Shown in pieces: positions 31,720 through 34,948 of a DNA stretch of 34,948 nt. A model generated the notes under the pieces. That model saw only the letters and a program-made list of their open reading frames with translations, did no database searches and was not told the origin of the DNA. Source of the DNA: an uncultured Caldilinea sp. (GTDB lineage: Bacteria; Chloroflexota; Anaerolineae; Caldilineales; Caldilineaceae); assembly GCF_937128415.1 (NCBI RefSeq), contig NZ_CAKZMJ010000077.1, positions 1 through 34,948 on the forward strand, written 5' to 3'. The translations under genes and the position numbers were made by a program. How positions within the stretch are numbered: the first letter of the stretch is position 1; the number at the start of each line of letters is the position of its first letter.

Positions 31720-34700
31720 ATGCGACGCATTGAACTGTTCGGGGCGCTGCGCGTGAGCGAAGAGGAACGCATTTTTAAGGTGAAAGGCGGTCGCGCCGTG
31801 AGCTTGCTTGCGTATCTTGCGTTACATTCGCACGCGCGCCACGGACGCGAAGCGCTCGCCGAAATACTGTCGCCCGACGCAGCGCCTGAACGCGTGCGGC
31901 GCAACCTTTCCGACGCGCTCTACCGTCTGCGCTGCGCGCTTGGCGCAGGCTGGCTCGACGTGGAAGGGGAAACCGTCGCCCTGCGCGTCGGCTCCGATCT
32001 GTGGGTGGATGTGTGGGAGTTCGAGCGGCTGGCCGCGCGCACGGACCTGGCCGCGCTGGAGGCTGCGGCTGCGCTATACAAGGGCGAGCTCCTGCCCGAA
32101 ATCTACGACGACTGGATCCTGCTTCCCCGCCTCTCGCTGCAAGACAGGTATCTGTCCATCCTCGAAACGTTGATGACGCGCTATGAGGCTCAAAACGAAC
32201 TGCCACGCGCGCTATCCTATGCACGGCAATTGATTGCGGCGGACCCGCTGCGCGAATCGGGGCACCAGAGCTATTTGCGCCTGCTGGGACGGCTCAAACG
32301 TCGCGCCCAGGCTCTGGTCCATTACGAGTACGTGCGTCAGCTCTTCCGGGCGCAGCTCGGCGTCGAGCCGCTGGCCGAGACGCAAGCGCTGGCGGAGGCG
32401 ATTCGCCGCGAGGCTGAGAGTGCGCCTGCTGCGCCGCCCGTCAGCGAACGGACTCGCTTTGTCGGCAGAACGGTCGAGCGCAGCCTCGGCGTAGAGCGCA
32501 TCGAGCAGGCCCTGGCCGGGCAAGGCGGGCTGTTGGGCATCGAAGGAGAAGCCGGCATCGGCAAGAGCCGTCTGCTGCGTGAGCTGGCGACGAGCGCGCA
32601 GTGGCGCGGCGCAGCCGCCGCCTACGCTGCGGCAAGCGAATATCCCGGCGCGTCGCCCTTTTCTCCTCTCGCCGATGCATTGCGGTCGCTTCTGCGCAGT
32701 GGCCGCGCCTCTCATCTGGAAACCCTCCTGCCGCCCGAGACGCTGGCCGCGCTGGCGCCCCTCTATGAACCGTGGCGCGCAACGGCAACCCTCTCCGAGC
32801 TCCCGCCGACGCAAGCGCGGCGGCGTTTTCACGACAGTTTTGTCGCCCTGATGCAGGCCCTGGCGCGTCTGGCGCCGCTCGTCTTGCTGCTCGACGACCT
32901 GCACTGGGCCGACGCAGCGCTGTGGGACCTGCTGGATGCGCTGGCGCCCCGCGTGAGCGCATCGCCTCTCCTGCTGCTCCTGGCCTATCGGCGGCCCGAG
33001 GTCGAACGCAATCCGGGCTGGGAGACGCTGCGGCGGTGGGAGCGCACAGGCCACTTTCAGACGATTGCGCTGAAACCCCTCGACGTGCAAGAGGTGGCGC
33101 AGCTGCTCCCCAAAGCCGAACGGTCGGATGCCGCGCGCGTGACCGCGTTGACCGGCGGCAATCCGTTCTACGTCACCGAATACCTGAACCGTGAGGGGGA
33201 CGCGGCGGGCCAGGATCCCATCAGGACGCGCCTGGGCGCCCTGTCTGCGTCGGCGCGCGCTGCGCTGGAGGCGGCGGCTGTGCTGGGCGAACAGGCGCCC
33301 TTCCGGCTCTGGAGCATGGTCGCCGGCGAATCGCCCCTCGCCCTGGCGGCGGCTGGCGAGGAATTGACCAACCGCATCTTTGTCCAGCCCACCGACGCAG
33401 GGTGCGCCTTCGTGCACGATGTGATACGCGCGGCCGTGTACGACGCCACCGAACCCGAGCGGCGGCGCCTGTTGCATGCGCGCGGCGCCGATGCGCTGGC
33501 TGCGCTCGATCCAGAAAACTGGCGCGCTCGCGCCTTTCATCTGGAGCGCGGCGGCCGCGCGACCGAAGCGGCCGAGGCGTATCGCCAGGCCGGCGCGCAG
33601 GCGTCTGCCCAGTTCGCGTTTCGAGAGGCGCAGGTCGCCCTTGCCCGCGCGCTGGCGCTGCAGCCGAACACACCGAGTGTAGAGCGGGTTGAGACAGCCC
33701 TCGCCTTTGCCCAGGCATGCGACGTCCTGGGCGAGCGCGAGCGCGGGCAGGCTGCGCTGGAGGAGGCGCTGCGCGGGGCGCGCGCCTTGCAACACGAGTC
33801 GCTGACCTTGCAGGCGCTGCTGGCCTCGGGACGCCTGGCCGCGCGCATGGGGCGCATGGCCGAAGCTGGCGCCTGGCTCGATGAGGCGATGGCGCTGGCG
33901 CAGCGTTCCGGCGACGCGCGCCAGGAGTTCGAAGCCGTGTTCTGGCGCGGCGACCTGGCTGCACGGCGCGGCAACCTGGCCGCAGCGAAAGCGGCGTACG
34001 CGCGCGCTCTGGAAGTCGCCCAGCGCGCATCGCACCTGCCGGGACAGGGACGTGCGTTGCGCGGCCTGGGGAACGTGGCGCGTATGATGGGCGAGCCGGA
34101 GCAGGCCATCCCCCTGCTGGAGCAGGCCGTCGCGCTCCAGCGTCGCACCGGCGACCGCTACGCCGAGTCGGTGACGCTGACCAACGTGCTGGCCGCCCTC
34201 TACGATCTGGGTGCGTGGGACCGGCTCCTGACGCTGACCGCCGACGCGCTGGCGTTGGCCGAATCGCTCGGCGACCGGCTCGTGGCGGCCATCGAGCGCC
34301 ACATGCAGGGGTTGGCCGCGTACGCGCTGGGCGATTGGGATACGGCGCGGGCGGTGCTGCCGCGCGTCATCGAAGAGTGCGAGGCCGCGGGCGACCGCCG
34401 CACCGCAGGCCTGGCGATGAACGTGCTGGGCCTGGTGGAAGGAGACGCCGGAAACCCGGCGCAAGCCCGCGCATGGTGTGAGCGTGCGCTCGACCGGGCA
34501 TTGGCGATCGAGGCGGCGACCGAGGCGGCGTATGCGCGACATGACCTGGGCGTCCTGTTGCTGACGCTGGATGAACCCGCCGCGGCGTGCGAGGCGCTCG
34601 AAGCCGCGCGCGCCACCTGGCAAGCCCAAGGAAACGAGCTGTTGCGCCTGAAAACGGAGGCGTATCTGGGGCTGGCGCTGCTGGCGTTGGGCGAACGGGA

Positions 34701-34929
34701 GCGCAGCCGGGAGCTGGCGGACGCGGGGCTGGCCGCCCTGCGCCAGGCGCCCCCGCGCGGAGAACAGCCGCAGGCCTGGCTGTGGGCGCTCCACCGGCTG
34801 TTGAGCGAATTGGGTCGTCCTACCGATGCGGAGGACGCGCTGGCCGCAGCGTATCGGGAGGTGCAGCGTCAGGGTTGGCCATCGCCGACCCGGCCATGCG
34901 CCGGAACTTCTTCGAGCGCGTGCCCCTGA
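31720..34929 (+). CDS. BTAD (SARP-like) / AAA ATPase / TPR transcriptional regulator, probably frameshifted at its 3' end
   Basis: A 1069-aa ORF. Residues about 1-95 form an OmpR-type winged helix (RIELFGALRV, then GRAVSLLAYLALHSHARHGREALAEIL). The bacterial transcriptional activation domain follows (VDVWEFERLA, then YKGELLPEIYDDW, then YARQLIAADPLRESGHQSYLRLLG), with an AAA-type ATPase next (FVGRTVERSLGVERI; Walker A GEAGIGKSR with K282; Walker B VLLLDDLHWAD at 388-398). The rest is TPR. This architecture belongs to large ATP-dependent activators of the SARP/MalT-like type. The ATG at 31720 has AGGTGA seven bases upstream. After residue 1051 the reading frame gives WPSPTRPCAGTSSSACP and stops, while the +1-shifted frame gives the expected ADPAMRRNFFERVPLNRAIL up to the window edge. 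One lost G near 34872-34874 explains this. The gene therefore continues past the window unless the shift is genuine. Confidence 0.9.
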   Translation: MRRIELFGALRVSEEERIFKVKGGRAVSLLAYLALHSHARHGREALAEILSPDAAPERVRRNLSDALYRLRCALGAGWLDVEGETVALRVGSDLWVDVWEFERLAARTDLAALEAAAALYKGELLPEIYDDWILLPRLSLQDRYLSILETLMTRYEAQNELPRALSYARQLIAADPLRESGHQSYLRLLGRLKRRAQALVHYEYVRQLFRAQLGVEPLAETQALAEAIRREAESAPAAPPVSERTRFVGRTVERSLGVERIEQALAGQGGLLGIEGEAGIGKSRLLRELATSAQWRGAAAAYAAASEYPGASPFSPLADALRSLLRSGRASHLETLLPPETLAALAPLYEPWRATATLSELPPTQARRRFHDSFVALMQALARLAPLVLLLDDLHWADAALWDLLDALAPRVSASPLLLLLAYRRPEVERNPGWETLRRWERTGHFQTIALKPLDVQEVAQLLPKAERSDAARVTALTGGNPFYVTEYLNREGDAAGQDPIRTRLGALSASARAALEAAAVLGEQAPFRLWSMVAGESPLALAAAGEELTNRIFVQPTDAGCAFVHDVIRAAVYDATEPERRRLLHARGADALAALDPENWRARAFHLERGGRATEAAEAYRQAGAQASAQFAFREAQVALARALALQPNTPSVERVETALAFAQACDVLGERERGQAALEEALRGARALQHESLTLQALLASGRLAARMGRMAEAGAWLDEAMALAQRSGDARQEFEAVFWRGDLAARRGNLAAAKAAYARALEVAQRASHLPGQGRALRGLGNVARMMGEPEQAIPLLEQAVALQRRTGDRYAESVTLTNVLAALYDLGAWDRLLTLTADALALAESLGDRLVAAIERHMQGLAAYALGDWDTARAVLPRVIEECEAAGDRRTAGLAMNVLGLVEGDAGNPAQARAWCERALDRALAIEAATEAAYARHDLGVLLLTLDEPAAACEALEAARATWQAQGNELLRLKTEAYLGLALLALGERERSRELADAGLAALRQAPPRGEQPQAWLWALHRLLSELGRPTDAEDALAAAYREVQRQGWPSPTRPCAGTSSSACP

Positions 34930-34948
34930 ATCGCGCCATCCTGGCCGC
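34872..34948 (+). other. Shifted-frame continuation of the BTAD regulator C terminus
   Basis: Reading from TTG at 34875 gives LAIADPAMRRNFFERVPLNRAILAA, the usual closing motif of this regulator family, open to the last base of the window. Restoring one G to the GGG at 34872-34874 joins the frames. This is either a sequencing or assembly error in a G run or a real inactivating or tail-altering mutation. Confidence 0.8.

Noticed and set aside
32212..34794. Minus-strand open frame of 860 codons opposite the BTAD regulator
   Set aside because: Antisense to a gene with clear BTAD, Walker and TPR motifs; Arg/Gln/Gly-rich with no recognisable domain.

Overview
The window reads as a piece of chromosome from a GC-rich, free-living bacterium, most likely a Chloroflexota member of the Caldilineae/Anaerolineae type. 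This is inferred from gene content: an XRE-STAND-TPR regulator, a BTAD-AAA-TPR regulator, a secreted CSLREA/beta-helix protein ending in a short FLPLI tail, caspase/CHAT proteases and a large glycan locus. No rRNA, tRNA, CRISPR array, transposase or phage gene was seen.

Layout. (1) 1-3543: the 3' three-quarters of radA (+), then on the minus strand a [4Fe-4S] PhrB-type photolyase/cryptochrome and a SnoaL-like/rhodanese fusion. (2) 3544-3816: non-coding, with a 71-bp REP/MITE-like element and a 20-bp palindrome. (3) 3817-9337 (minus): a tightly coupled three-gene operon encoding a caspase-fold (C14) protease, an unrecognised 513-aa probably helical protein and a 698-aa helical-CHAT protease. 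Both junctions are ATGA overlaps. A divergent 884-aa XRE-STAND-TPR protein starts at 9510. This is the best candidate for an undescribed system: two clan CD proteases made with a helical partner, next to an NTPase switch. (4) 12356-16602: a membrane-anchored TPR/TolB-propeller protein and a UvrD-like helicase. (5) 16630-29534: a polysaccharide locus with a Wzx-type flippase, then rfbF, rfbG, rfbH, an RfbJ/RfbS-like reductase, rfbE, two GT2s, two GT4s, a CgeB-like transferase and a second RfbE-like epimerase. (6) 29535-31607: a leader with a Crp-like palindrome and nested inverted repeats, then a secreted beta-helix protein. (7) 31608-34948: three 16-bp direct repeats before a BTAD/AAA/TPR regulator whose last residues are shifted out of frame by an apparent lost G.

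How the genes work together. RfbF makes CDP-glucose, RfbG the 4-keto-6-deoxy sugar, and RfbH (PLP plus Fe-S, all diagnostic residues present) removes the C3 hydroxyl. The RfbJ/S-like reductase should give CDP-paratose or CDP-abequose, and RfbE converts CDP-paratose to CDP-tyvelose. The glycosyltransferases and flippase then assemble and export a repeat unit. The RfbI/DdhD reductase partner of RfbH is not in the window. Since Chloroflexota are generally regarded as lacking lipopolysaccharide, the acceptor of this O-antigen-type sugar is an open question.
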